Origin: Oscillatoriales cyanobacterium
Lineage (GTDB): Bacteria; Cyanobacteriota; Cyanobacteriia; Cyanobacteriales; Microcoleaceae
Assembly: GCA_004292955.1 (NCBI GenBank)
Contig: RDXX01000048.1
Span: forward strand, 1 to 33,770
DNA: 33,770 bases
Direction of reading: 5' to 3'
In this document: one piece after another, positions 6,500 through 16,413 of the stretch
Layout of the letters: every line of letters begins with the position of its first letter
Numbering within the stretch: position 1 is the stretch's first letter
Notes under the pieces: generated by a model
The model's input: the letters and a program-made list of their open reading frames with translations, nothing else
The model's database searches: none
What the model was told of the DNA's origin: nothing
Made by a program: the position numbers and the translations under genes

Positions 6500-9400
6500 T
6501 TACTGGGAAAAAGTCACAAAATCCAGAGCAGTAACAGCATTACTGGCTCCGAAAATATTAGCTACAACCTGCCCAGTAGAGGCTATTTGCAGGACACTTC
6601 CGTTCGCCGTCGAGTTAATTTGCAACTGAGCAAAACTCAAGCCGCCAGCTAAAGCAAACTTGTCGATTCCTACTTCAAAATTCAGGACAGTATCGATACC
6701 GCTGTTGCTATCTAACACAAAACGATCGCTCCCAGTACCTCCAATTAAAGTATCCTCGCCCGCACCGCCAAACAGCCAGTCATCGCCAGAACCGCCGTTG
6801 AGAATGTCGTTATCTGTCCCTCCGTAGAGAGTGTCGTTACCGTCATCGCCGTTGAGAGTATCTTGGCCTTCATTGCCGTTGAGAAGATCGTCACCGTTGC
6901 CGCCACTCATGCACTCTTGCTGGCCGTTAGCACCCACCGAGACATCCTGGTTATCGTCGCGATCGCCATACATGGTATCGTTGCCATCATCGCCACACAT
7001 AATATCGCTGCCGCCATCGCCGTACATCAAGTCATCGCCGGCATCTCCGTGCACCAAATCGTCATCCTTGCCGCCGCGAAGAGTATCGTTACCAAAACCG
7101 CCGCCGAGAGAGTCGGAACTCTCACCGCCGTTGAGATAGTCGTTACCGTTGCCCCCAAACAGCAAATCGCGGCCGTTAGCGTCGCTGACGAATTCGTTTT
7201 GCAAGCCGCCGTAAAGCGAATCCTCTCCCTCGTCGCCGACAAGGGTGTCGGAACCGAGTTCGCCCCAAATCAGGTCATTGTCTTTGCCGCCGTAAACTAA
7301 GTCATTGCCTTTGCCGGCAAAAATGCTGTCGTTACCGCTGCCGCCGCCGATGATGTCGCCGCTATCGTTGCCGAAAATTAAGTCGCCTTCATCAGTAGCA
7401 ATTGTGGTGCCAACAGCAGTACCGTAGTCGCCGACGAGGGTATCAGAACCTTGATTGCCGTAGAGTGTGTCGGAAGCAATTTCGCCAAAAATGCGATCGC
7501 CCCCTTTGCCTCCATAGGCCAAATCCCGGCCGTTGCCACCGAGCAAAGTATCGTCGCCTTCTTGGCCGAATAGTAAGTCATTGCCATTGCCTCCAAACAG
7601 CAAATCTTGCCCGTCTGGGTCGCTATCTAGGGAGTTGAGGACGCCACCGAACAGGGAATCGTTCCCGCTGTCGCCGTAGAGGGTATCACGGCCCTTATCG
7701 CCGAAGATCGCGTCGTCCTCTTTGCCCCCGTAGGCGATGTCTGGGCTTTTGCCGGCGAAAATGATGTCGTTGCCTTGATTGCCAGCAATTGCGTCGCTTC
7801 CTTCGCCACCGAAAATCAGATCGGCCTCGTTACCAGTCAAGTCGATGTTGTTGCCGTTGTCGCCGACGATCGTATCGTCACCGCGATCGCCCGACAATAA
7901 GTCCGCACCGCGATCGCCAAAAATGCGATCGTTTTGTTTCCCTCCAAACACCACATCATTTTCTTTGCCCGCGTAAACGATGTCATTGCCCTTATCGGCA
8001 GCGATGAAGTCTGCCCCTTGGTCTCCGAAGACAATATCAGCGCCGTCTTCACCTAAAACTATGTCGTTCCCAGCTTCGGCAAGAAACAGTTCGTTAGTGT
8101 CGTTCCCGCTTAAATAGTCGTCTTCGGGAGTGCCGAGGATCGTGTTTTGGATGTCGGTGAGTTCTACGGCGTTAGAGTCGAAGTTGAGTATTTGCCCTGC
8201 CTGCGGTTGGATAAATGTAATCGGAGGCAGCAGGGGTAAGGGCGTGCAATCGCAGCCCGTATCAGGTTCGGGTACTGGCCCGAAAATAGGCGGGGGTGTT
8301 GGTGTGGGTGTCGGTGTCGGTGGCTGCGGGATGTCTGGTGTGGGCGTGGGTACTGGTGTGGGCGTGGGTACCAGTATCGGGGTAGGTGTGGGCGTCGGTT
8401 GCCGAATTGGCGTGGGTGTGGGCGGTGTGGGTGTGGGCGGTGTGGGTGTGGGCGGGACGGGTGCGGCCAAAATTGAGATAGTTGCCGCAGTGGGACTGCC
8501 TAGGCTGCGGCTGTCTGTGACGCCGTAGGTAAAGGTAGTACCGGTGAAGTTGCCCGATGCCTGGAAGAACAATTGGTTAATCGAAGCAGGCGTCAGGATC
8601 TGACCGATCGTAATTGGAACTCCGCCGCTGGCTGGATCGCCTAAGAACAGACGACCTTGAGCTATTGGTGGCAGGGTTTTGATGTCGAAGGAGGCGATCG
8701 TATCGCCCGGATCGGGGTCTCGGCCTGCTAGTCCGGGCACGGTAATCGTGCTGCTGGGGGCCGCCGAGGTATTGGCATTCAATGGTACCGGCGGTTGGTT
8801 AAGTACGATCGGCAGTGCGGAGACAGTAGCAACGGCCGGGCTGGTAGCGCCGAGGTTGTCGGTGGCACTGTAGGTGAAGTTTGCCCCTTTAAAATCGGTG
8901 CCCGCCTGGAAGAACAACTGAGTAATTTGAGCTGGTGTCAGGACTTGACCGGCTGTAACTCGTACTCCCCCGTTGGCCGGATCGCCCAAGAACAGCACAC
9001 CTTCATTAGTTGGCGGCAGAGTCTCAATTTTGAAGGAAACCACAGTGCCGTCGTCTGATCCTCCGAGTCCGGGGATATTGATAGCGCTACCGGGCAGCAA
9101 GCTGACGCTGGCGTTGTTAGCAACCGGGGGTAGGTTAACCGGAGGCGGGAACAGGGAGGCAGTAGCGGGGGCCGGACTGGGCAACCCGGTGGTGTCTGTC
9201 GCGCTGTAGGTAAAGCTGGCCCCTCTGAACGCGCCTGTGGCCCGGAAGAATAGTTGGTTGATTTGCGTTGGGGTGAGGACTTGACCTGGTGTAATTGCCA
9301 CTCCGCCGTTAGCCGGATCGCCCAAAAATAGGACGCCTTGGTCTGCCGGGGGCAGAGTGTCGATCTTGTAAGAAGCGATCGGGCTATCCGGGTCGTTTGC

Positions 9401-12400
9401 TATCAGCCCCGTGAGGTTGATGGTGGCGTTCGGCGCCACAGGAGAGTTGGTATTGACTGGTACCGGCGGTTCCTTGAACTGCGGCGGAATTAGGGCAACG
9501 GTAGCTGCGGGACTCCGATCTCCTCGATCGTCCGTGCTGCTGTAGGTAAAGTTTGCCCCTGTAAAAGTGCCTGTGGATCGGAAGAACAACTGCTTGATTT
9601 GAGCCGCCGTCAGGACTTGACCGGCTGTAACCGCTACTCCACCGTTAGCTGGGTCGCCCAAAAATAGGACGCCTTCATTTGTTGGAGGCAAAGTGTCGAT
9701 CGTGAAGGAAACCACAGTGCCGTCTGTGTCTGTTCCTCCCAAGTTCGCGAGCCTGGCAGCGCTGTTACGCCCCAGAGTGACGTTATCGTTTTCTGCTGTA
9801 GGGGGGATGTTGCGGCGCGGCGTCGTGCTGACAGTGGTGGTCACCGTGGCATTAGGATCGGAACCGTCGTTGTTTCCCGGAGTGGGGTCAGAAGTGACTG
9901 AGCTGCTCCGAGCCGTGTTTTTGACGCTAGTCAGGGTAGCTGGGGCGACAAAGCCGATCGTCCGAGTGACTGTAAGGTTATTGGCGATCGCAATCGCAGG
10001 AAAGGTGACAATCCCTGTGGTTGGGTTGTAAACCCCGCCGTCGGATGCCGTGACTCCTGTCAAGCCGGGAATGATGCTGTCAGTAATTGTGACGCCTTCT
10101 GCGGGACTCGGGCCCTTGTTGGCTGTGCTAATTGTGTAGGTGACTGTGGTTCCAGCAGTGGCGATCGTCTGCCCGCTTTTGGTTGTTGCGACATCGGCAA
10201 CAGCACCGAGGGTAGTGCTGACAGTGGCAGTAGGATCGGAACCGTCGTTGTTTCCCGGGGTGGGGTCAAGAGTCGTCGAGGTGCTTTTTGCGGTGTTTTT
10301 GACGCTAGTCAGGGTTGTTGGGGCGACAAAGCCGATCGTCCGATTGACTGTAATGCCATTGGCGATCGCAATAGCAGGAAAGCTGACAACCCCTGTAGCT
10401 GCGTTGTAGGTGCCGCCGTCCGATGCCGTGACTCCCGTCAAGCCGGGAATGATGCTGTCAGTAATCGTGACGCCTTCTGCCTGACTCGGGCCGTTGTTGG
10501 CCGTGCTAATTGTGTAGCTGACTGTGGTTCCAGGATTGGCGCTCGCGGGCCCACTTTTCCTAGTTACCACATCGGCCACAGCACCGATCGAAGTGCTGAC
10601 AGTGGCATTCGGACTTGTGCCGTCGTTGTTGCCAGGGGCTGGGTCTGGAGTCGTCGAGGTGCTTTTTGCCGTGTTTTTGACGCTAGTCAGGGTTGTTGGG
10701 GCGATAAAGCCGATCGTCCGAGTGACTGATACGCCACTGGCGATCGAAATACCCGGGAAAGTGACAATCCCTGTAGCCGCGTTGTAGGTGCCGCCGTCGG
10801 ATACCGTGATTCCCGTCAAGCCGGGAATGATGCTGTCAGTAATCGTGACGCCTTCTGCCGGACTCGGGCCGTTGTTGGCTGTGGCGATCGTGTAGCTGAC
10901 TGTGGCACCGGGAATGGCGAGCGTCGAGCCGCTTTTGGTTGTTACCACATCAGCGCTGGGCGTGATGCTGGTGGCAACAGATGAGTTGGTGGGAGTGCCG
11001 TCTTGATTGGTGGTGCTGCCGTCGTTGTTGGTGCCGATCGGGTCGGGAGTCGTCGAGGAGCTCCGAGCCGTATTTCTGATTGAGGTCAGGGTACCTGGGG
11101 CGACAAAGCCGATCGTCCGATTGACTGATGCGCCACTGGCGAGTGCAATCCCAGGGAATGTAACAATCCCGGTAACTGGGTTGTACGTACCGCCGTCGGA
11201 TGCCGTGACTCCCGTCAAGCCGGGAACGATGCTGTCAGTAATCGTGACGCCATCTGCCTGACTCGGGCCGATGTTGGCTGTGGCGATCGTGTAGCTGATT
11301 GTGCGACCGGCCGTAGTAGCTGTGGGCCCACTTTTGGTGGTAACAACATCGGCAATAGCTCCGAGCGTAGTGCTGACACTGGACTCAGGGTTTGTGCCGT
11401 TGTTGTTTCCTGGGGTGGGGTCGGGAGTCGCCGAGGAGCTTGTTGCCGTGTTTTTGATTGAGGGGAGGGCGACTGGGGGCACAAAGCCGATCGTCCGATT
11501 GACTGTAATGCCACTGGCGATCGCAACAGCAGGGAAGCTGACAATCCCCGTAACTGCGTTATAGGTGCCACCGTCCGATGCCGTGACTCCCGTCAAGCCC
11601 GGAATGATGCTGTCAGCGATCGTGACGGCTTCTGCTTGGCTCGGCCCGTTATTGACTGTCGTAATTCTGTAGCTGACAGGGGTTCCAGGCAGCGCACCCG
11701 TCGGCCCGCTCTTAATTGTTACCACATCAGCGCTGGGCGTAATAGTCGTGACAACAGTGGAATTCGTGGGAGTGCCGTCTTTATTGGTGGTACTGCCGTC
11801 GTTGGTGCGGGGAAAGGGGTCGGGTGTCTCCGAGCTGCTGCGAGCCGTGTTGCTGATTGAAGTAAGGGTCGGTGGAGCAACGAAACTGACGGTGCGGTTA
11901 ACTGTTGTACTGATGGCTAGGGATGTCAGCACCGGGAAGGTGACAATCCCTGTAGCCGGATTGTAAGTGCCATTGTCCGATGCGCTGACTCCAGTCAAAC
12001 CGGGAACAATGCTGTCAGTGATAGTCGCGTTGAGAGCCGGGTCTGGCCCCAGGTTGGCTGTGGTCAGGGTATAGGTAATCGTTGACCCGGCCACAGAAGT
12101 GACGGGGCCGCTTTTGGTAGTAACGAGATCGGCAACAGTAGGGGAAATAGTAGTCTGTTGTTGGCCTATGAACGTTGAACCGTCGTTGTTGCTGAGATCG
12201 GGGTCGAAAGTGCTGGCACTGCTGAATGCGGTGTTGGTTAAGCTGCTGCCAGGATTTAGACTTGGGGGTAAAGCAACTGACAAGGTGTAGGTGACGCTTT
12301 GATTGACACCGAGAACGGGAATTTTCGGCCAGGTGACGTTCCGCGTCGTGCTTGAGTAAAGGCCACCCCCACTGATCTGGCGAATGGGATTGGCTCCGCC

Positions 12401-14287
12401 GACAGGAACGAGTTCCGGAGGCAATTCGTCTTGAACCAAAACTTGTTCAGCCGGCGATGTCCCCTTGTTAGTAGTAGTGATGGTGTAGGTAATACTGCCA
12501 GCACCTGTTTTGATGAACTGCGGGCCACTTTTGATGGTGGCCACATCAGCAGAGATGGTGGGAGTAGGATTGACAGTCTCGATTGCGAGGTTGCGAATTT
12601 CGTGGAAGTTGCTTGCAACTCCCGTCGAACTGGCAAAACCAAATTTGAAATTAGGCGGTATCGCTCCGTTTGCAGTTGCTAGATTGGGGATATCGATCAG
12701 AGTTTCACCCGCGCCGGTGAACAAGCCGTCGTTATTCAGGTCTAGGGCAATGGTGAGCCTGTTGGGCGTTGCTGAATTTGAGGGGGCTAGGGTAATTTGA
12801 ATGCTTCTTTTCGCTGCATCTCGACTGGTAGTGACAGTATTGTCGAAGTCATAAGTACCCCCAGCATCTAAAAAGTCAATACTTTTGGGGATATTGTCGA
12901 TACCTAAAGGGGCGATCGCGTTTGTTAAAAATCGATAACTATCTGCTTGACGACCCCTGAGAGTGATGGAATCAGGTCTGTAGCCTTCGAGAGTTGAACC
13001 AGGAATGGTACCATTTACTGCTCCACCAACACGTCCTTCCGTATCATTAGAAAAATTCCCAAACTCATCGAGTCCAATGCCCAAATAACCTCCCACCAAT
13101 CCGGGTTGGCTGCCATTGGTGTTGTTGGCATACCCCAGAGAACCACCAAAGCCTCCTGCTGCTGTAGGGCTAGCTGACCCGTCAATCAGGAAGAAGCTAA
13201 TGCCGTCCCCTGGCTGCGGGCTGATAAAACCGTTTGGGCCTTGGAGAGTAGTGCCGTTGTAAGCAAAGAAATCGAAGGTAATTTTCAGACCCTCTGTGGA
13301 GGGTATGGGGTTGTCGTAGAGAACAAAGGCTGGCAGTCCCACACCGTTGGTCGTCAATTGCAAAGCCCCAGAGGGTGGTACATCGCCACCCAAACCGGGA
13401 AGTATCCCAGATGAACTTCCTCCGGTGATACCGGGAATCCTTTGCCTGTTGGCTTCAAAGACTGAGCTGGGGTCGAATACCCTGCCGTCTTGTCCTCGGT
13501 AGAGCCAAGGCCCCCTGACTGTGGCGTTCCTAAATGTTTCGTTGACTAAGGTACCGAGGACTCCGCTGTATGCCTCCAGCACCTTTTGCTCAAGGGCAAT
13601 CCTGGCCCTTATTTCTCCTGTCGCAAATTCTAATTCCCAATCGCCACCGAGCGCCGCACTCCCTACCAAGCCTGTGGAAGCTGCAATCTCTCTACCCGTA
13701 ATTTCACTGAGTCGCCGCACGAAGGCCCGGCCGCTTTCCCCGGCTGCTCCCCGGCAAGCCAATAATAAGATATTTCCTCTCTCGCTGAGGGAGTTTCCCC
13801 ACTGCTGCAACAAATGGCTGTAGGTTTCTAAGTTGTCGCTGCACAGTTCTACTGACCCCAGTTGTACTCTGGCTTCTTGACCGTGAGCAACTATTTGAAG
13901 GCTGTCTAAATCGCTGTAATTAGCAAGAATTCTAGTAATTCGATCGACTCCATCCGCGATCGAGTCCAGTAAAAATACCTCTGTATCCGCTGTTGCTCCT
14001 CTTGCCAAGCTGTCACTATTCTCTACTCTGGCATCGATGAACAGTATATTTTTTACATTCCGGGGGCCTACCGACTCGGTCGATCGCAAAAATTCTCTCT
14101 CTAGGTGTTCAATTTCCGCGCCACCACCAATTTTTGGAGACAGGAAAGACCAGTCTGATTTTACTTGTTTTATTTGTCTTTCCTGAGGATAAGTTGCGGT
14201 AGTTCGGGAGTTTTTCCTGCCAATGCTTGTGGTGTCAACTGCTTTTTGTTGAGTCAGGAAAATTGGTTTGTTGCCAATGCTTTTCAT
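6500..14287 (-). CDS. Giant modular surface/secreted protein: DUF4347, lectin-like, DUF11 and cadherin-like repeats, RTX
   Basis: 2595 residues from ATG 14285-14287. Residues ~77-245 match DUF4347 ([51 protein letters not shown]). Residues ~246-570 resemble an L-type (legume-like) lectin ([39 protein letters not shown]). Seven DUF11 repeats (~572-1489) each begin near [10 protein letters not shown] and contain [20 protein letters not shown]. Four cadherin-like repeats (~1489-1936) contain [12 protein letters not shown] and [14 protein letters not shown] Pro/Thr linker (~1939-2006) precedes an RTX block (~2059-2522) of GGxGxDxUx nonapeptides such as [10 protein letters not shown], which bind Ca2+. 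The Cys-free C-terminus fits a type I secretion signal. No HlyB/HlyD-like exporter is in the window. An adhesin, sheath or motility-related coat role is inferred. AAGG about 9 bases before the start could be the ribosome site. Confidence 0.85.
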   Translation of the reverse strand: MKSIGNKPIFLTQQKAVDTTSIGRKNSRTTATYPQERQIKQVKSDWSFLSPKIGGGAEIEHLEREFLRSTESVGPRNVKNILFIDARVENSDSLARGATADTEVFLLDSIADGVDRITRILANYSDLDSLQIVAHGQEARVQLGSVELCSDNLETYSHLLQQWGNSLSERGNILLLACRGAAGESGRAFVRRLSEITGREIAASTGLVGSAALGGDWELEFATGEIRARIALEQKVLEAYSGVLGTLVNETFRNATVRGPWLYRGQDGRVFDPSSVFEANRQRIPGITGGSSSGILPGLGGDVPPSGALQLTTNGVGLPAFVLYDNPIPSTEGLKITFDFFAYNGTTLQGPNGFISPQPGDGISFFLIDGSASPTAAGGFGGSLGYANNTNGSQPGLVGGYLGIGLDEFGNFSNDTEGRVGGAVNGTIPGSTLEGYRPDSITLRGRQADSYRFLTNAIAPLGIDNIPKSIDFLDAGGTYDFDNTVTTSRDAAKRSIQITLAPSNSATPNRLTIALDLNNDGLFTGAGETLIDIPNLATANGAIPPNFKFGFASSTGVASNFHEIRNLAIETVNPTPTISADVATIKSGPQFIKTGAGSITYTITTTNKGTSPAEQVLVQDELPPELVPVGGANPIRQISGGGLYSSTTRNVTWPKIPVLGVNQSVTYTLSVALPPSLNPGSSLTNTAFSSASTFDPDLSNNDGSTFIGQQQTTISPTVADLVTTKSGPVTSVAGSTITYTLTTANLGPDPALNATITDSIVPGLTGVSASDNGTYNPATGIVTFPVLTSLAISTTVNRTVSFVAPPTLTSISNTARSSSETPDPFPRTNDGSTTNKDGTPTNSTVVTTITPSADVVTIKSGPTGALPGTPVSYRITTVNNGPSQAEAVTIADSIIPGLTGVTASDGGTYNAVTGIVSFPAVAIASGITVNRTIGFVPPVALPSIKNTATSSSATPDPTPGNNNGTNPESSVSTTLGAIADVVTTKSGPTATTAGRTISYTIATANIGPSQADGVTITDSIVPGLTGVTASDGGTYNPVTGIVTFPGIALASGASVNRTIGFVAPGTLTSIRNTARSSSTTPDPIGTNNDGSTTNQDGTPTNSSVATSITPSADVVTTKSGSTLAIPGATVSYTIATANNGPSPAEGVTITDSIIPGLTGITVSDGGTYNAATGIVTFPGISIASGVSVTRTIGFIAPTTLTSVKNTAKSTSTTPDPAPGNNDGTSPNATVSTSIGAVADVVTRKSGPASANPGTTVSYTISTANNGPSQAEGVTITDSIIPGLTGVTASDGGTYNAATGVVSFPAIAIANGITVNRTIGFVAPTTLTSVKNTAKSTSTTLDPTPGNNDGSDPTATVSTTLGAVADVATTKSGQTIATAGTTVTYTISTANKGPSPAEGVTITDSIIPGLTGVTASDGGVYNPTTGIVTFPAIAIANNLTVTRTIGFVAPATLTSVKNTARSSSVTSDPTPGNNDGSDPNATVTTTVSTTPRRNIPPTAENDNVTLGRNSAARLANLGGTDTDGTVVSFTIDTLPPTNEGVLFLGDPANGGVAVTAGQVLTAAQIKQLFFRSTGTFTGANFTYSSTDDRGDRSPAATVALIPPQFKEPPVPVNTNSPVAPNATINLTGLIANDPDSPIASYKIDTLPPADQGVLFLGDPANGGVAITPGQVLTPTQINQLFFRATGAFRGASFTYSATDTTGLPSPAPATASLFPPPVNLPPVANNASVSLLPGSAINIPGLGGSDDGTVVSFKIETLPPTNEGVLFLGDPANGGVRVTAGQVLTPAQITQLFFQAGTDFKGANFTYSATDNLGATSPAVATVSALPIVLNQPPVPLNANTSAAPSSTITVPGLAGRDPDPGDTIASFDIKTLPPIAQGRLFLGDPASGGVPITIGQILTPASINQLFFQASGNFTGTTFTYGVTDSRSLGSPTAATISILAAPVPPTPTPPTPTPPTPTPIRQPTPTPTPILVPTPTPVPTPTPDIPQPPTPTPTPTPPPIFGPVPEPDTGCDCTPLPLLPPITFIQPQAGQILNFDSNAVELTDIQNTILGTPEDDYLSGNDTNELFLAEAGNDIVLGEDGADIVFGDQGADFIAADKGNDIVYAGKENDVVFGGKQNDRIFGDRGADLLSGDRGDDTIVGDNGNNIDLTGNEADLIFGGEGSDAIAGNQGNDIIFAGKSPDIAYGGKEDDAIFGDKGRDTLYGDSGNDSLFGGVLNSLDSDPDGQDLLFGGNGNDLLFGQEGDDTLLGGNGRDLAYGGKGGDRIFGEIASDTLYGNQGSDTLVGDYGTAVGTTIATDEGDLIFGNDSGDIIGGGSGNDSIFAGKGNDLVYGGKDNDLIWGELGSDTLVGDEGEDSLYGGLQNEFVSDANGRDLLFGGNGNDYLNGGESSDSLGGGFGNDTLRGGKDDDLVHGDAGDDLMYGDGGSDIMCGDDGNDTMYGDRDDNQDVSVGANGQQECMSGGNGDDLLNGNEGQDTLNGDDGNDTLYGGTDNDILNGGSGDDWLFGGAGEDTLIGGTGSDRFVLDSNSGIDTVLNFEVGIDKFALAGGLSFAQLQINSTANGSVLQIASTGQVVANIFGASNAVTALDFVTFSQ
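8560..9830 (-). repeat. Four cadherin-like coding repeats, period 336-345 bp
   Basis: Codons for GDPANGG recur with GGATCGC-type landmarks at about 8634, 8979, 9315 and 9651, spacings of 345, 336 and 336 bases (112-115 residues). They lie within the giant surface-protein gene between the DUF11 block and the Pro/Thr linker. Confidence 0.8.
9980..12100 (-). repeat. Tandem DUF11-coding DNA repeats, period 378-402 bp
   Basis: The landmark ATGATGCTGT (or close variants) recurs at 10071, 10449, 10827, 11226, 11604 and 12006, giving spacings of 378, 378, 399, 378 and 402 bases, all multiples of three (126-134 residues). The longer units carry an extra [11 protein letters not shown] insert. The near-identical DNA of neighbouring units suggests recent duplication or gene conversion. 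Confidence 0.85.
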
Positions 14288-14323
14288 TGTCTGATACCTT
14301 GCTGATTGTATACAATATACCCA

Positions 14324-14351
14324 TTAAGAGGTAATAATTATCACCTCTTAA
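14324..14351. promoter_or_regulatory. 9-bp inverted repeat upstream of the giant gene
   Basis: TTAAGAGGT (14324-14332) and ACCTCTTAA (14343-14351) flank a 10-base A/T-rich spacer, 37 bases upstream of the giant gene's start codon. The position suits an operator or a 5'-UTR stem. TATATT and TATACA sequences lie between it and the ATG, but I could not place a convincing -35 element, so the role is tentative. Confidence 0.4.
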
Positions 14352-15012
14352 CAAGGCTTAATTGAGACTGAGTTGCTCTGTTGTTTGACTTTTAGAAAGC
14401 AATAAGGTTCAGTTAGTGCTGTTTCTTCCCCGGAGATTCCTCCCATCCCCCGAATCGTTGCGGGGACGAAAGAGAATTTCTTGTATCCCCCTTTTTTTTA
14501 AATGGAGGTTAGGGCGATCGATCTTAACTCAACCGTATTCTGTTAAAAAGAGTAATATGCCGATTTTCATCAGCATAAATTTCTGCTATCTTGCTATTGG
14601 ATAGCATTGGAAATACAGCCGATTTGATGTCGGCCGATTAGACTTCTGAAACACGTCATAACCCTGACAAACAGACGGTTTCGGAGCGAAATCACTTTTT
14701 TTACTTCATTAACCAGCAAAAGTGCTGTATCGCCTGCGCGAGGGCTGAGACAGGACAGTTTTAATGGTAATAATCTATCTATCGGGTGATATTTTGCCTT
14801 CGGCTTTCTGTGAGCGGGTGTATCTTTAACAAGGAGATATCTTACCTCCCGCAGCAGACAATAACAGCGAGCCTCAAAAAATTACTTGATGAGGTTTTCT
14901 GTCGATCGTCTAATACACTTTATGGGCAGAAAAAATTTACCATTTCTGAAAGCTAACACTTGGTTGGATGAACGAAATTAGGGTGGCAGTTTCCCATCTA
15001 TGTCAGTCAATT

Positions 15013-15034
15013 TTAGATTTTAGATTTTAGATTT
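15013..15034. repeat. TTTAGATT tandem repeat
   Basis: TTTTAGA-type units are repeated about three times (TTTAGATTTTAGATTTTAGA). The reverse complement of the same unit occurs at 28391-28420, immediately before the third kinase gene. It is part of a short dispersed tandem repeat family. Confidence 0.7.
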
Positions 15035-15730
15035 CCTGGCCAGATGAATCTGGGAGCTTGAACTTTAGTCTAAAGTCTAAAATTTTGGGCTGCTCGCGAC
15101 TTGAGTCGGGGGCTTGTCTGCATTGTTTTTGGGCGGTGTAATTTAATTGAAATCGGCATACCCTGTATCGACGAGGCGGATTAAAAATTTATGACTTGCA
15201 GTCTAGTTAGTGACAACAATCCAGGTTTGAGACTGCGTTCATCTGCGATCGCCAAAAATAGAATATTGTTACCCACAAGCAACTTCTCAAAATTTCAACT
15301 TAGAGTCTTCGAGCGGATTTCTGTTTAAGGTAAATGCTGGAGACAATTGTTAGTGCTGAATTTTTCATGATGTTTTGGAGAAATCGATTTACAGATTTGC
15401 TGGTAAGCTACTTGCGATTTTCCTGGGTCTCCCCCAGTTACGCCCAAGAGAGTAGAAACCCGATTTATTCCTAGATTTTTTGCAGCCCAACCAAGATTTA
15501 CAATCTAAATCTGGTTTCTGAGCGCAAGTCATCAACTAGAAAAACACCGATCGTCATCCGCTAGTTAGGGCCAATTTAACCTAGCAATACTGCTCGATTA
15601 GATTTTAATTACTTAGTTTGGGCGCGGCTAGTCCCCAAAAAGCTTCAACAACAACCCTTCCACGTAAGTACATATTAACTGATGGATTACTACCTCAGCA
15701 AATATTCGCATACAACAACCCCAATACAAC

Positions 15731-16051
15731 CTATATCTTTTGGGCGCGAACGTCAAGAGTTCTGGCTTGATAGTACCGACAATCTTGACAGGGCCCAGAA
15801 GGATTCACAGCACAGCGAATGTAATTAGAGCGAGCGTTATACTCGCAAGTGATATCGCCGATCGGATAACCCAGGCCTTCTACGTAAATGCGATCGCCCA
15901 TTGCTAGTTGAGTAGGCAGGGGTCTATTTGCTACCGCCCGCCTGGCCGCTGCAATTCTCTCGCTGACTTGCCTCTCGGCAGAGCGCATCACCCACAAAGA
16001 CACCAGCGACGGAGCCAAACCTATGACAATAATCAGGAGAACTGTAAACAC
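15731..16051 (-). CDS. Small membrane-anchored four-cysteine protein (DUF6464-like)
   Basis: 106 residues. The in-frame start is GTG at 16049-16051; an in-frame TAA lies upstream with no ATG between, so GTG is the best choice. Residues 1-22 form one transmembrane helix (FTVLLIIVIGLAPSLVSLWV), followed by a basic, helical stretch (~24-48). The C-terminal half contains CEYNARSNYIRCAVNPSGPCQDC, four Cys residues in a C-x11-C-x7-C-x2-C arrangement that could bind a metal or form disulfides. The sequence around NARSxYIRCAVNPSGPC recalls the cyanobacterial DUF6464 family, of unknown function. It stands alone, 362 bases downstream of ppsA on the same strand. Confidence 0.65.
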   Translation of the reverse strand: MFTVLLIIVIGLAPSLVSLWVMRSAERQVSERIAAARRAVANRPLPTQLAMGDRIYVEGLGYPIGDITCEYNARSNYIRCAVNPSGPCQDCRYYQARTLDVRAQKI

Positions 16052-16212
16052 ATTTTCAGAGCTTTTGTGAATAATCTTGTTTTTTATTTACATAATCCCG
16101 AAGCTAAAATCATCGGGTAACAGACGGTTTTCAATCAGGAAAGTTCCCAGTGAAATCTCAAACTATGCCGCCCGTGCGTTAACCGTTTGCTGGTAAGGGT
16201 TGTTGTGGATAG

Positions 16213-16273
16213 GTTCGTAGTGAGGAATGCAAGTCCTTTCTAAATCAGAGGACTTGCATTCCTCGCTACGAAC
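16213..16273. repeat. 25-bp inverted repeat of the GTAGTGAGGA family
   Basis: The arm 16213-16237 (GTTCGTAGTGAGGAATGCAA...) pairs with 16249-16273 with a single T/C mismatch (G:U in RNA) around an 11-base loop. Relatives lie at 1845-1866 and 27612-27710. Confidence 0.8.
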
Positions 16274-16330
16274 GGGAGAGGGGTTACACTTGGGAGCATC
16301 TCATGTTTGTAAAAAGAATTTTTTTATTTG

Positions 16331-16380
16331 AGTGCTGTCCCCGCTCGCGTATTGTATAATACGCGAGCGGGGACAGCACT
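16331..16380. terminator. Perfect 23-bp hairpin downstream of ppsA
   Basis: The arm 16331-16353 (AGTGCTGTCCCCGCTCGCGT and ATT) is exactly complementary to 16358-16380, with the loop GTAT. It begins 33 bases past the ppsA stop on the minus strand and is followed there by an A-rich rather than U-rich stretch, so it could be a terminator, an mRNA-stabilising stem or a dispersed palindrome. Confidence 0.55.
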
Positions 16381-16413
16381 ATAAATGAAAAAATTCAAAA
16401 CTGAGATACTCCC

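Larger units (their letters stand above)
14288..15730. other. 1.4-kb region without a convincing gene
   Basis: No open frame here looks coding. The longest on the plus strand, 14416-14604, has Phe/Leu/Arg-rich non-coding-like composition. A 45-codon frame at 15191-15328 has no recognisable similarity. Visible features are the inverted repeat at 14324-14351, a TTTAGATTT tandem repeat near 15013-15034, and an imperfect inverted repeat around 15457-15520 (GAAACCCGATTTA against TAAATCTGGTTTCT). It probably includes the long promoter and leader of the giant gene. Confidence 0.55.
16052..16413. other. Intergenic region with two long hairpins
   Basis: 362 bases between the minus-strand ppsA stop and the DUF6464-like gene. 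No gene is seen; two strong inverted repeats (16213-16273 and 16331-16380) dominate. Confidence 0.7.

Noticed and set aside
6831..7300. Open frames on the plus strand opposite the RTX block (up to 145 codons)
   Set aside because: They mirror the repetitive RTX codons of the giant gene; composition is biased and periodic, with no independent gene evidence.
8130..8528. Plus-strand 132-codon Gly/Val-rich frame
   Set aside because: It is the antisense of the Pro/Thr linker codons of the giant gene.
9693..12800. Several plus-strand frames of 60-130 codons
   Set aside because: They recur at the DUF11 period and read the same antisense sequence each time, so they are shadows of the repeats.
14416..14604. 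62-codon plus-strand frame upstream of the giant gene
   Set aside because: No recognisable domain, an Arg/Phe/Leu-rich non-coding-like composition and no ribosome site.
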